64,000 nt of DNA from contig NZ_JAGWDK010000018.1 of assembly GCF_018398875.1 (NCBI RefSeq), forward strand, positions 1-64,000, given 5' to 3'. The translations under genes were made by a program, and so were the position numbers. This DNA is from Bradyrhizobium sp. sGM-13 (GTDB lineage Bacteria > Pseudomonadota > Alphaproteobacteria > Rhizobiales > Xanthobacteraceae). The notes under the pieces were generated by a model. It saw only the letters and a list, made by a program, of their open reading frames with translations, did no database searches and had not been told where the DNA came from. Position 1 is the first letter of the stretch; every line of letters starts with the position of its first letter. Positions 8,505-17,039 of the stretch are shown here, in pieces.

Positions 8505-8879
8505 ATGGCAAACACGAACAACCGTTTCGATGCTGTAGGTGTTGTCGTCGATTGGATCGATGCCTGTAAGCAGCGGCGCCTCGATGCACTATTGGACCTG
8601 TATGACGATGCGGCCATTGTGGAATGCTGCGAGAGCGGCAGCTTCAACGGTCGATCAGAGATGGAACGATATTGGCGGCCGCGGCTCGCCAGGGCGGGAA
8701 ACGACGCGTTCGCCATCGACGCATTGACGCCGGAGGAGGACGGCATTTCGCTGGATTATCGCGGTTACGACGGAAGGATCATGAGAACGCATTTCCGCTT
8801 CACGCGATCCGGCAAAATCCGGCTCACGGCGTGCGAACCCGTGAAATCCACCGCGTGGCGACGAACGATCGGCCATTGA
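8505..8879 (+). CDS. NTF2-like (SnoaL-type) fold protein
   Basis: 124 residues with the alpha+beta cone layout of the SnoaL/NTF2 superfamily: VVVDWIDACKQRRLDALLDL helix, YDDAAIVECC strand, FNGRSEMERYW helix, then antiparallel strands with DYRGYDGRIMRTHFRF. These folds act as small enzymes or ligand binders, and nothing here fixes the ligand. The GGAGG ribosome site precedes the ATG, and a terminator follows directly, so it is a single-gene unit. Confidence 0.8.
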   Translation: MANTNNRFDAVGVVVDWIDACKQRRLDALLDLYDDAAIVECCESGSFNGRSEMERYWRPRLARAGNDAFAIDALTPEEDGISLDYRGYDGRIMRTHFRFTRSGKIRLTACEPVKSTAWRRTIGH

Positions 8880-8884
8880 TGTGA

Positions 8885-8910
8885 GGGCCGCCCAAGGGGC
8901 GACCTTTTTC
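8885..8910 (+). terminator. Terminator of the NTF2-like gene
   Basis: GGCCGCCC pairs with GGGCGACC with one mismatch around a short loop, followed by TTTTTC. It begins six bases after the stop codon at 8879. Confidence 0.75.
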
Positions 8911-9032
8911 GTTCTGGGTTCAGGAAATCAAACTACGTGGTGCTACAGGCCGCCGCGCCGACGATGGTGCGTCCAGACAAGGAAGGCTTACTCGTGGCCG
9001 GCAGCGAGTGGCTCGCGCAGAGATAGCCTAAA

Positions 9033-9173
9033 TCAGATCCCGAGCACCCAGATCGCCACGATGGTGCCTAGCGTCGCTAGCCCGCTGATGGTCCATCCGG
9101 TTGCATAGGAGATGTCGTCGTCGCTGGTGCCGCGCATTTCGTCGGCGCCTGTGGTTGCAGACCGCCACCGCAT
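9033..9173 (-). CDS. Small single-span membrane protein (46 residues)
   Basis: Starts MRWRSATTGADEM and carries one C-terminal membrane helix (SGLATLGTIVAIWVLGI) that ends the protein. GGAG lies nine bases before the ATG. Tail-anchored topology is suggested. No family is recognised. Confidence 0.5.
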   Translation of the reverse strand: MRWRSATTGADEMRGTSDDDISYATGWTISGLATLGTIVAIWVLGI

Positions 9174-9274
9174 GGCATTGCTCCAAAAAGCCTGCCCGCA
9201 GGTGTAACGTGGGCCCGGGTTCCCGGTTCCACTCTATTTGGAGGCCGTCGGAGAGACGGCGCACGAATCTTCGA

Positions 9275-9454
9275 TCAGACGAAGGAAAGCCGGCGCGCGT
9301 CGGCCGGTGCGACCTCATTTTCGTCGCCGACGATGATGGTGACCTTCCATCCCTCGCTGGCCCAGACGCGCGCTTTGGCGACCGCCACCAGCATGCTGCT
9401 CCGGTCCATCCTGACGGTCTCGTCCTTGCGTTCCGCCACGATCCTGTACGCCAT
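9275..9454 (-). CDS. Small protein of unknown function (59 residues)
   Basis: Starts MAYRIVAERKDETVRMDRSS, then an Ala/Val-rich helix (MLVAVAKARVWASEGWKV) and strand TIIVGDE. The beta-alpha-beta pattern suggests a small folded domain. AGGGG lies seven bases upstream of the ATG at 9454, which is preferred over an ATG 18 bases earlier. Confidence 0.6.
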   Translation of the reverse strand: MAYRIVAERKDETVRMDRSSMLVAVAKARVWASEGWKVTIIVGDENEVAPADARRLSFV

Positions 9455-9577
9455 GCCACATCCCCTACGCACGTAGAACTACTGGGGAACGATGTTCCGT
9501 TACCGCTTTGGCCGCAATTGGCCGACAATTTGTCCAATCGGGGGCATGGTTAAAGGCCTTGGGGACAATCTCGCCCT

Positions 9578-10900
9578 CTATTTCGCGGCGTTTCGCACCG
9601 CAAGCGCCGGTTTGGTCACGCCATCCAGCCCGGTCAGGATCAGGACGGTTAACAGCGCGTTCTGCGGGCCGTACCAGGCGTTGGTTGGCTTGTACCATTC
9701 GTTGCGCGAGTGCCAGTTGCCGCCCTCGCCGCCGCCGCCAATGGTGACGGCCGGGATGCCGAGCGACATCGCGATGTTGGAATCGGTGGAGGAACCCGCA
9801 AAGATCGGCCGCGGCCCCTTGGTGACGGCAGAGACCGCGCGCTGGGTTGCCTGCACGATCGGCGAATCCATCGCGACAATGCCCGCCGGCCGGTCGCCGA
9901 TCAGTTTTGCCTCGACCGTCATCTTGTCGGATTTCCAGCGCGCGTTCTCATCCGCCACCGCTTCCTTCACGAGTTCGAGCAGCCGCGCCTCGAGCTTCAA
10001 GAGCTCTTCGGTCGAGTTCGAGCGCATGTCGACCGCCATCTTCGCTTCCGCGGCGATAGCGTTGACCGAGGTGCCGCCGGTGACGGTGCCGACGGTAAAC
10101 GTGGTCTTGGGATCGATTGGGGTCTGCAGCTCGGAAATTTTCGCGATCGCCCGGCCCATCGCATGCGTCGCGCTCGGCAGTCCGAATTCCTGGAACGAGT
10201 GCCCGCCGGGGCCCTTGAAGGTGAACTCGTAGCGATGGCTGCCGGTCGCCTGGTTGACGACGCGCGTGATGCCGAGCCCGTCGATCGAGATGAAGCCGTC
10301 GATATCGGTGTGATCGCGGAACAGCGCCTTCACGCCGCGCAGATTGCCGAGCTCTTCCTCGCCGACAGTGCCGACGAACAGGATGTCGCCGACGGTCGCG
10401 ATTCCGTTTTCGTTCATCACCTTGATCAACGACAGCAATGTCGCAAGGCCTCGTGAATCGTCGCCGATACCCGGCGCTACGATCGCGCCGTCCTTTTCCT
10501 TCACCGTGACGTCGGTGCCTTCGGGGAACACCGTGTCGAGATGCGCGGAAACCACGAGCTTGGGCCGGCCGCCGCCACTGCCCTTGCGTAGCGCGATCAC
10601 ATTGCCTTCGGCGTCGATCGACGCATTCTTGAAGCCGAGCTCCTGCATCCGCTTCTGAAAATATTCGGCACGGACTTTTTCCTTGAACGGCGGCGCCGGG
10701 ATTTCGGTGATGCGCTTCTGCTCGGCAAAGGTCCGCTCGTTGTCAGCCTTGATGTCGTCGAGCGTCTTGGTGATTTTCGGGTCGGCCAGAATGGCTTCCA
10801 GATCGGGCGCGGAAGCTTGCGCGGCGGCCTGCTGCACCAGAGCGTGCTGTGCGACGGCGACAAATGCGATGGCCAGGATCGATCGACTGAGCGTCATCAA
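9578..10900 (-). CDS. Exported M20 family metallopeptidase
   Basis: 440 residues with a signal peptide cleaved near residue 27 (QAAAQA), so it acts in the periplasm. It is a di-zinc M20 peptidase: His120 and Asp122 in SAHLDTVF, bridging Asp in GIGDDSRG (about 147), catalytic Glu181 with Glu182 in [10 protein letters not shown], and a dimerisation domain in the middle ([15 protein letters not shown]). The C-terminal metal ligand region is [11 protein letters not shown]. The overall layout resembles tripeptide or aminoacyl-peptide hydrolases. The next gene downstream converges from far away, and a nuclease-fold gene lies 19 bases upstream on the same strand, so the two may be co-transcribed. 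Confidence 0.92.
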   Translation of the reverse strand: MMTLSRSILAIAFVAVAQHALVQQAAAQASAPDLEAILADPKITKTLDDIKADNERTFAEQKRITEIPAPPFKEKVRAEYFQKRMQELGFKNASIDAEGNVIALRKGSGGGRPKLVVSAHLDTVFPEGTDVTVKEKDGAIVAPGIGDDSRGLATLLSLIKVMNENGIATVGDILFVGTVGEEELGNLRGVKALFRDHTDIDGFISIDGLGITRVVNQATGSHRYEFTFKGPGGHSFQEFGLPSATHAMGRAIAKISELQTPIDPKTTFTVGTVTGGTSVNAIAAEAKMAVDMRSNSTEELLKLEARLLELVKEAVADENARWKSDKMTVEAKLIGDRPAGIVAMDSPIVQATQRAVSAVTKGPRPIFAGSSTDSNIAMSLGIPAVTIGGGGEGGNWHSRNEWYKPTNAWYGPQNALLTVLILTGLDGVTKPALAVRNAAK

Positions 10901-10919
10901 AAATCTCCCTTCGTGGGCT

Positions 10920-11435
10920 TCAGCCTGCGCTTAGACCTGCATCCTTCAGTTGCTGCGCGAACCAGCCGGACAGGGCCCGATCGAGAACGCCGCTGGTATA
11001 GACCTCCGACATCGCGACGTGGGTCTTGCCCAGCGTCAGCAGCACGCCGACCCAGTAGGCGAACCACAAATGCGGATCGGTCAGCGCGCGCAGCTTGTGC
11101 TGATCATGTTCGAGCGGTTGGTGATTGGCCGATTTGCGCACCTCGACCGCGAGCAGGTTGTTGGGAATGGCGCGCTGGTGCACCACGATGTCGGGATAGA
11201 TGGATTTGGCGAGGTGATCGTCGGTCGAGACGGTGGATCCGTGCGGCAGCCGCAGCGTACGGTCGCCGAGTCGATCGTATTCGCAGTCGATCTCCCAGCC
11301 CGGGAAGTGCTTTTCGAACTGCACCGCCAGCCGGTGCGTCAGCGCGCGCTCGCCGACATCCCGCTCGAGCAGGAAAGTTTCGCGTGCATAGAACTCGTGC
11401 AGTGCGGCCACGACCTTGTTCAGCTCGGTCTGCAT
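10920..11435 (-). CDS. Putative PD-(D/E)XK nuclease-fold protein
   Basis: 171 residues with the layout of the restriction-endonuclease-like fold: an N-terminal helix with a conserved Glu (DVGERALTHRLAVQFEKHF), Asp82 in IYPDIVVHQR, and Glu98 in NLLAVEVRKS. The normal (D/E)-x-Lys triad reads E98-V-R100, with Lys101 next to it, so catalysis is uncertain. There is no signal peptide and no methylase or toxin partner nearby. Its stop is 19 bases before the start of the M20 peptidase gene, and it lies 35 bases downstream of the thiamine enzyme gene. Confidence 0.55.
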   Translation of the reverse strand: MQTELNKVVAALHEFYARETFLLERDVGERALTHRLAVQFEKHFPGWEIDCEYDRLGDRTLRLPHGSTVSTDDHLAKSIYPDIVVHQRAIPNNLLAVEVRKSANHQPLEHDQHKLRALTDPHLWFAYWVGVLLTLGKTHVAMSEVYTSGVLDRALSGWFAQQLKDAGLSAG

Positions 11436-11470
11436 AACGCCTCCCAGGAAGGCGAGCGGTGACAGTCGCC

Positions 11471-13018
11471 CTACATCTGCACTTCGATCAACCGCGGCCC
11501 CGGTTCGGCGATGGCTTCCGCTAAGGCCTTGTTGAAGTCGTCGGCATTGGCGACCGCGCGGCCTGGCACGCCCATGCCCTTGGCAAGCGCCACAAAGTCG
11601 AGGTCGGGACGATCGATCTTGAGCATATCCTGCGCGCGCTGCCCCGGCTCGCCGGCGCCGACGCCGTCGAATTCGCCGCGCAGGATCTGGTAGATCTTAT
11701 TGGCGAATACCATCGTGACGACGTTGAGGCCTTCGCGCGCCTGCGTCCACAGCGATTGCAGCGTGTACATCGCGCTGCCGTCGCCGACCATGCAGATCAC
11801 CTTGCGGTCCGGGCATGCCACCGCGGCCCCGGTCGCGACCGGGGTCGAGAAGCCGATCGAGCCACCCATGTTCTGCAGCCAGTCGTGCGGGGCGGCGGCG
11901 GCCGTCGGCGGAAAGAAGCCGCGGCCGGTGGTGATGGATTCATCGACCACGATGGCGTTTTCCGGGATCGCCATCGCAATCGCCTGCGCAATCGAGGCGT
12001 GCGTCAGCGCACCGGTCGGTTTGGCGATTTCGACCATCTTTTGCGGCTGCCGGTCCTGCGGCTGCGCGTGCAGTGCGCCAGCCAGCGCTTCCAGCGCGGC
12101 AACGGAATTTTCGGCGCCCGTGGTCATGCGGTGCACTTCGCACCCTTGCGGCTTCAGCATGCTCGGCTTGTTCGGATAGGCGAAGAACGCCACGGGGTCG
12201 TTGGCCTCGACCAATACGATATTCTTAAAATCCTTCAGGATCGGCAGCGCTTGCTCGATCACGTAAGGGATGCGGTCGATCGCGAACCGGCCCCTGCCGC
12301 GCGCCATGCGTGGATTGTAGGTCTGGCCCATCACCTTGCAGCCGGTCTTGCCCGCGATCTGGGCAGCCAGCGCCAGCCCGTGCTCGGTCAGCGCGCTACC
12401 GGTCATCAGCAGCAGCGTCGACGCGCCGCCGTTGCGCAAAACCTTGGCGGCATTGTCGACGGCCTGCGCGGAATAATTGGCGCGCTGGCTTTCCACCGGC
12501 GCTAGCGCGATGCCGTCGGCCTCGTTCCAGGCAGTGTCGGCGGGCAGGATCAGCGTGGCAATCTGCGGCGGCGAACTCTTGGCGGCGGCGATCGCGGCCG
12601 CGCCATCGGCGGCCACGGATTTGGCATCCGGCGAGGTCCGTACCCAAGACGACATCGGCCGCGCCAGCCCTTCGATGTCTGACGTCAGCGGGGCGTTGTA
12701 ACCGATATGGTAGGTCGCGTGCTGGCCGACGATGTTGACGATGCCGGAATTGGCCTTCTTGGCGTTATGCAGGTTGGCAAGACCGTTGGCGAGGCCGGGC
12801 CCGAGATGCAACAGCGTCGAGGCCGGCGTGCCCTTCATGCGGTAGTAGCCGTCGGCGGCCCCCGTCACCACACCCTCGAACAGGCCGAGCACGCAGCGCA
12901 TCCCCTCGACCCGGTCCAGTGCGGCGACGAAATGCATCTCCGAGGTGCCGGGATTGGTGAAGCAGACGTCTACCCCGCCCGCGACCAATGTCCGCACCAG
13001 ACTTTCCGCACCGTTCAT
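11471..13018 (-). CDS. Acetolactate synthase-like thiamine diphosphate enzyme
   Basis: 515 residues with the three-domain thiamine diphosphate fold. The cofactor-activating Glu48 lies in GLFEGVVTGAADGYYRM, and the C-terminal Mg/ThDP motif GDGSAMYTLQSLWTQ is intact. The central domain is shortened and lacks the clear FAD-binding pattern of real acetolactate synthase, so this is a decarboxylase or carboligase of unknown substrate rather than IlvB. It belongs to the family annotated as acetolactate synthase large subunit in Bradyrhizobium. A related enzyme is found at 35037. It probably leads a three-gene operon with the nuclease-fold and M20 peptidase genes. Confidence 0.85.
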   Translation of the reverse strand: MNGAESLVRTLVAGGVDVCFTNPGTSEMHFVAALDRVEGMRCVLGLFEGVVTGAADGYYRMKGTPASTLLHLGPGLANGLANLHNAKKANSGIVNIVGQHATYHIGYNAPLTSDIEGLARPMSSWVRTSPDAKSVAADGAAAIAAAKSSPPQIATLILPADTAWNEADGIALAPVESQRANYSAQAVDNAAKVLRNGGASTLLLMTGSALTEHGLALAAQIAGKTGCKVMGQTYNPRMARGRGRFAIDRIPYVIEQALPILKDFKNIVLVEANDPVAFFAYPNKPSMLKPQGCEVHRMTTGAENSVAALEALAGALHAQPQDRQPQKMVEIAKPTGALTHASIAQAIAMAIPENAIVVDESITTGRGFFPPTAAAAPHDWLQNMGGSIGFSTPVATGAAVACPDRKVICMVGDGSAMYTLQSLWTQAREGLNVVTMVFANKIYQILRGEFDGVGAGEPGQRAQDMLKIDRPDLDFVALAKGMGVPGRAVANADDFNKALAEAIAEPGPRLIEVQM

Positions 13019-13246
13019 GGCTTCGTTCCCCTTTGCGCTTCGTTTTTAGAGCCGCCGACGATCAAACATTGTTCGCGCGTTTCGTCAAAGGTTTAGCCGC
13101 ACAATGCAGCCATCGCTCAGGGCATGTTGCCTTTTTTAACCGCGGTGTTTGAAAATGGCTGTGGTCACAGGCTCGTTGCTTGCACGATCGCCGCAATTAT
13201 GGCCTGTCTCGACCTGCATATTCAGATTTTTTCGCGAGGGAGAAAA

Positions 13247-13843
13247 ATGATCCGGGCTTTTGCTTTGCTGTTTGCAGCAATCACGATGCTGGTGGGGACC
13301 GGCCTAGCGCAGGCCCAAAATCTCTTTTTCTTTGAAGACTCGCGCGACATCATGGGCGGCGGCCCCGGTTTCTTCCGACCCGGCATGCCCAGCGGATCGA
13401 GTCCGATCCCACGCACGACCGTTTACTTTCCCGGCAATTACGCCCCCGGCACGATTCTCATCAGCACCGCCGAGCGCCGGCTCTATCTCGTGCTCGGCAA
13501 CGGCCAGGCGATCCGCTACGGCATTGGCGTAGGCCGGGACGGCTTCCGCTGGAGCGGAACCCACCGCATCACCGCAAAGAAGGAATGGCCGAGTTGGACA
13601 CCGCCGGCCCAAATGCTCAGGCGCCGGCCCGACTTGCCGCGCCACATGGCCGGCGGCATCGACAACCCGCTCGGCGCGCGGGCGATGTATCTGGGATCGA
13701 CGCTGTACCGCATCCACGGCTCCAACGAGCCCGAGACGATCGGACAGGCGGTCTCATCCGGCTGCTTCCGCATGACCAATGAGGACGTGACCGATCTCTA
13801 TAGCCGCGTCCGCATCGGCACGCCGGTCATCGTGAGGAACTAG
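13247..13843 (+). CDS. Exported L,D-transpeptidase (YkuD domain)
   Basis: 198 residues with a signal peptide (MIRAFALLFAAITMLVGTGL, cleaved after AQA) and a YkuD domain. The catalytic block is HGSNEPETIGQAVSSGCFRM, with the nucleophile Cys in SSGCFRM and the His 16 residues earlier. It cross-links peptidoglycan 3-3 or attaches proteins to it in the periplasm. The start at 13247 follows GAGGGAG; an upstream ATG at 13124 is in frame but would bury the signal peptide. Confidence 0.92.
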   Translation: MIRAFALLFAAITMLVGTGLAQAQNLFFFEDSRDIMGGGPGFFRPGMPSGSSPIPRTTVYFPGNYAPGTILISTAERRLYLVLGNGQAIRYGIGVGRDGFRWSGTHRITAKKEWPSWTPPAQMLRRRPDLPRHMAGGIDNPLGARAMYLGSTLYRIHGSNEPETIGQAVSSGCFRMTNEDVTDLYSRVRIGTPVIVRN

Positions 13844-13940
13844 GCCATAGCCATCCCGGAGTTGGGCGTCATGCGCGCAAGCGCGTGATCGAGCCTTTCA
13901 AGCCTTGCACGCACGCGCCAATTGCTGCAGCGTTGTTTGA

Positions 13941-14753
13941 ATGCGCACACCCCGCCTACTCCTGTATGTACGGACGCTAGCGGCTGCTCTGTGCGCCGCG
14001 GCACTTGGCGAAGCCTTCACGCCGTACACCGCCTTCGCCGATATTCCCGCCATCGCGCAGCGTCAGCGCACCGAGAAAAAGATCTTCACCGACAGCGAGA
14101 TCGTCGAAGGCTTTCTGAAAATCGCCTTCGGCGCCGAATATCATCTCGCCGGCCGCGTCGACCGCATCCGCAAATATGACAGGCCGGTGCGGGTGTTCGC
14201 CGACGGCACGCGCGCCGACCGCAAGGCGCAGCTTGCGAAGATCGTGGCCGACATCGCCGCGCATGTTCAGCACCTCGACATCGCCATGGTCGAAACCAGC
14301 GAAGACGCCAATGTGCAGGTCAAGCTGGTGCGCGACCGCGATCTCCAGCGCACGATTGCGACCTTCTACGGCAGCGAGCGGGCGCGCCAGATTCGCTCTT
14401 CGCTCGACCCGCAATGCCTGTCCGGCTTTCGCAAGAACGAGAAATTCGAAATCGAGCATTCCGACGTGATCCTCACCGTCGACAATGGCGACTTCGTCTT
14501 CTTCGACTGTGCCTATGAGGAATTGCTGCAGTCGCTCGGGCCGATCAACGATACCTCGACCGTGCCCTGGACCATGTTCAACGACAATGTGTCGAGGGGC
14601 TATTTCGATATCTACGATCAATACCTCCTCAACCTTCTCTACGATCCCCGGATCAAGCCCGGCATGACCGTTCAGGAGGTCAAGGCGCTGCTGCCGGACG
14701 TGCTGGCCGACGTGCGCACCTGGGTGCGAAAGGTCAATAACCTGCCGCAGTGA
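13941..14753 (+). CDS. Exported DUF2927 protein
   Basis: 270 residues with a signal sequence ending near FAD (residue 34) and a DUF2927 domain: FTDSEIVEGFLKIAFGAEYH, then YDRPVRVFADG, then a conserved SLDPQCLSGF and late YDPRIKPGMT. The family is exported in alphaproteobacteria and of unknown function, with a weak resemblance to metallopeptidase-like folds. It follows the L,D-transpeptidase by 97 bases on the same strand. Confidence 0.85.
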   Translation: MRTPRLLLYVRTLAAALCAAALGEAFTPYTAFADIPAIAQRQRTEKKIFTDSEIVEGFLKIAFGAEYHLAGRVDRIRKYDRPVRVFADGTRADRKAQLAKIVADIAAHVQHLDIAMVETSEDANVQVKLVRDRDLQRTIATFYGSERARQIRSSLDPQCLSGFRKNEKFEIEHSDVILTVDNGDFVFFDCAYEELLQSLGPINDTSTVPWTMFNDNVSRGYFDIYDQYLLNLLYDPRIKPGMTVQEVKALLPDVLADVRTWVRKVNNLPQ

Positions 14754-14777
14754 CCGGCCGCGGGCCGATCCCATCGC

Positions 14778-14809
14778 GGCCCCCCAGATCGGGGCCATCC
14801 ACCTTTTTT
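14778..14809 (+). terminator. Weak terminator after the DUF2927 gene
   Basis: GGCCCC at 14778-14783 pairs with GGGGCC at 14791-14796, but the T run (14804-14809) begins seven bases later, so efficiency is doubtful. Confidence 0.35.
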
Positions 14810-14905
14810 CAATGACAACGCCAAGTTTTATCGATGAAAGGTTGTGACTTGCAAGAGCAAATCCTGTCTAATGGGGGTCATGGGTGCTTGCTATAAGTCC
14901 TTCAA

Positions 14906-15904
14906 ATGAACGACCTGCCGCGGATCCAGGCTTTGCGCTGTTTCATCACCGTGGCCCGCGAAGGCACGGTTTCGCGCGCGGCCACCCTGCTGCACCTCAC
15001 CCAGCCTGCCGTCAGCCTGCAACTGAAGGGTCTGGAGGAGAGCACGGGCTTGCAGCTTTTCAACCGCACGCCGGGCGGCTTTACCCTGACAGAGGCAGGC
15101 GCCGCCCTGCTGCCGCTGGCGCATCGGACGGTCTCGGCGTCCGCAGATTTCAGGACAGCGGCGGATTCCTTGCGCGAATCGCTGCGGGGCACCCTGCGCG
15201 TCGGCACGATCCTTGATCCCGAGTCGATCCGGCTCGGTCCGTTCGTGCGAACCCTCGCCACCTCCTCGAAAAAGACCGAAGTCTTCCTTCGCTACGGCAT
15301 GACCGAGAACATACTGGCGCAGATCGGCAGAGGCGAACTCGACGTGGGATACTATATCGATGCCACGCCCGCCGAATTCCTTACGTCAGGGATGCTGTCC
15401 GAACGCACCATCGACGATGGCAAGTTCCAGCTCATGGCGCTGGCGCGCTTCGACTACCGCGTGATCGCTCCGCGCGAATGGAGCGGTAAGGTACTCGGCA
15501 AGGGCTGGGCCGATCTCGCAGACCTACCCTGGATCGGAACGCCGCATGACTCGGCGCAGCGGAGGCTACTCGACGACGTGTTTCGGCCGATGGGCTCTTC
15601 GCCGAAGCGCGTCGCCTTCGCCGATCAGGAAGAAACCATGATTGACCTTGTCGAAGGCGGCAATGGCCTCGGCCTCGCTCGCGACAGCGTGCTCGACCGC
15701 GTCACGAGCAAACGGAATGTCGTGATTGCCGACAAGGTGGCGCTGACCTGCGATCTCGGTTTCGCCTGCCTAACGTCGCGGCGCCACGAGCCGATGATTG
15801 CACAAGCCTTCTCGGCCATGCAGGCGGTGTGGGATCTGAAGCCGGCCGGTGTAGCACCCGCACCGATCGAAGCGGCGAGATCACGGAAGAGCGCACGCAG
15901 GTAA
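14906..15904 (+). CDS. LysR family transcriptional regulator
   Basis: 332 residues. The N-terminal winged helix (LRCFITVAREGTVSRAATLL and LTQPAVSLQLKGLEES) is followed by a linker helix and a substrate-binding domain of the periplasmic-binding-protein type (about 95-300). The C-terminus is Ala/Pro-rich. No divergent target gene is next to it: the DUF2927 gene lies upstream on the same strand and the M48 gene converges from the right, so its regulon is unclear. Confidence 0.9.
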   Translation: MNDLPRIQALRCFITVAREGTVSRAATLLHLTQPAVSLQLKGLEESTGLQLFNRTPGGFTLTEAGAALLPLAHRTVSASADFRTAADSLRESLRGTLRVGTILDPESIRLGPFVRTLATSSKKTEVFLRYGMTENILAQIGRGELDVGYYIDATPAEFLTSGMLSERTIDDGKFQLMALARFDYRVIAPREWSGKVLGKGWADLADLPWIGTPHDSAQRRLLDDVFRPMGSSPKRVAFADQEETMIDLVEGGNGLGLARDSVLDRVTSKRNVVIADKVALTCDLGFACLTSRRHEPMIAQAFSAMQAVWDLKPAGVAPAPIEAARSRKSARR

Positions 15905-15915
15905 GCCAGAGCGGG

Positions 15916-17025
15916 TCAGGATTTGCCGTCGCAGATCGATTTCAGCGATCGCCATTCCTCTGATGTCAACAGCGGCGGCCCGCTGGCCGGTGGGTCTTGC
16001 CGGCTCATCCGTGCCAGCCGGTCCTCGCTCAAGGGGTGAGTGGAGATGATGGAGAGGCCCTTGCCCTCTTTTCCAGTGACCCGAAGCAGCAATTCCCCGG
16101 TCGGCTTCGCCGGCCGGCCGAGCCGGTGCATGACGTCGATCGCAAAACTGTCAGCGTCGTTCTCGGCTTCGCGTGAATGCGACGACGTCACCAGCGTGCG
16201 CGAGCCGAAGATCAGCGCGCTCGAGCCCGTGATATCGCCGAACAACAATCCGATCAGGAACGAGGTGCCGCCGTTGTGAATCATTGCGCGCATGCTGTCG
16301 CGATGCTTCAGATGGCCGAGCTCATGAGCCAGCACGCCCGCAATCTCGTCGGCGTTCTCTGCCTTCGTCAATAATCCGTTGAACAGATAGACCTTGCCGC
16401 CCGGCAGCGCGAAGGCATTCGGCACCGAGCTCGACAACACACCCGACTGCACCGACGTGTCGAGGCCCGCGGATTCCCGAAGCGCAGTCATGAGTTTGGT
16501 GAAGGCCTTTTGCCCGGCGGCATTGTCGCACACCTTGGCATCGAACATCGTCTTGACCTGGCTGTCTGCGACATCGCCGAGCCGCCGTTCGAACGCTTCG
16601 GGCACCAGCGGCGTGAGGCGATCGGCCGCGAGCGGAAGTCCGAACAGCACCACGGCAACGATCGACACCGCGGCCGCGAGCGACCAGCCGACGATAGCGG
16701 CAACGCCACGGCGGCCGATCATGTGGTCATCGATGTTGGTGCAACGCGACACCAGCTCGTTGGCAAGCTCCTTGTCGCGAAGTTCAAGACGCGCCAGTGC
16801 AGGGGCGGTCAGGCAGCTCAGGCGCAGCATACCGGCCGGGCTGTCGGCGCGGCGGATGTCGGCGTAGGCCCACGCCGCCAGCGTTTGCTCGTCCTCGTCG
16901 ATTTCGAGCCGGTCGGCAAGGCGGAGCGTCACCATGCGTCGCCGGCTCGACGTTCCGTCGAAATAGGCCACCGAACCGAGCGTGGTCGATTTTGCAGGCG
17001 TTGGTGTATCGCTATCCATGGCCAT
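15916..17025 (-). CDS. M48 family metalloprotease with membrane anchor
   Basis: 369 residues. An N-terminal cytoplasmic region of about 105 residues precedes one membrane helix (about 107-135), then a zinc protease domain with H234-E-L-G-H238 and the third ligand Glu288 in SREAENDADSFA. The C-terminus keeps STHPLSEDR, the M48 exit motif. It probably degrades or checks envelope proteins on the outer side of the inner membrane. It follows the DUF898 gene by 14 bases, and the two are likely one operon; this pairing recurs in proteobacteria. Confidence 0.9.
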   Translation of the reverse strand: MAMDSDTPTPAKSTTLGSVAYFDGTSSRRRMVTLRLADRLEIDEDEQTLAAWAYADIRRADSPAGMLRLSCLTAPALARLELRDKELANELVSRCTNIDDHMIGRRGVAAIVGWSLAAAVSIVAVVLFGLPLAADRLTPLVPEAFERRLGDVADSQVKTMFDAKVCDNAAGQKAFTKLMTALRESAGLDTSVQSGVLSSSVPNAFALPGGKVYLFNGLLTKAENADEIAGVLAHELGHLKHRDSMRAMIHNGGTSFLIGLLFGDITGSSALIFGSRTLVTSSHSREAENDADSFAIDVMHRLGRPAKPTGELLLRVTGKEGKGLSIISTHPLSEDRLARMSRQDPPASGPPLLTSEEWRSLKSICDGKS

Positions 17026-17039
17026 AAGAGCTCTTAAGC

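Noticed and set aside
6471-9500. A genomic island inserted at tRNA-Val
   Set aside because: No integrase, no second copy of the tRNA 3' end and no direct repeat was seen; only the gene-poor character hints at it.
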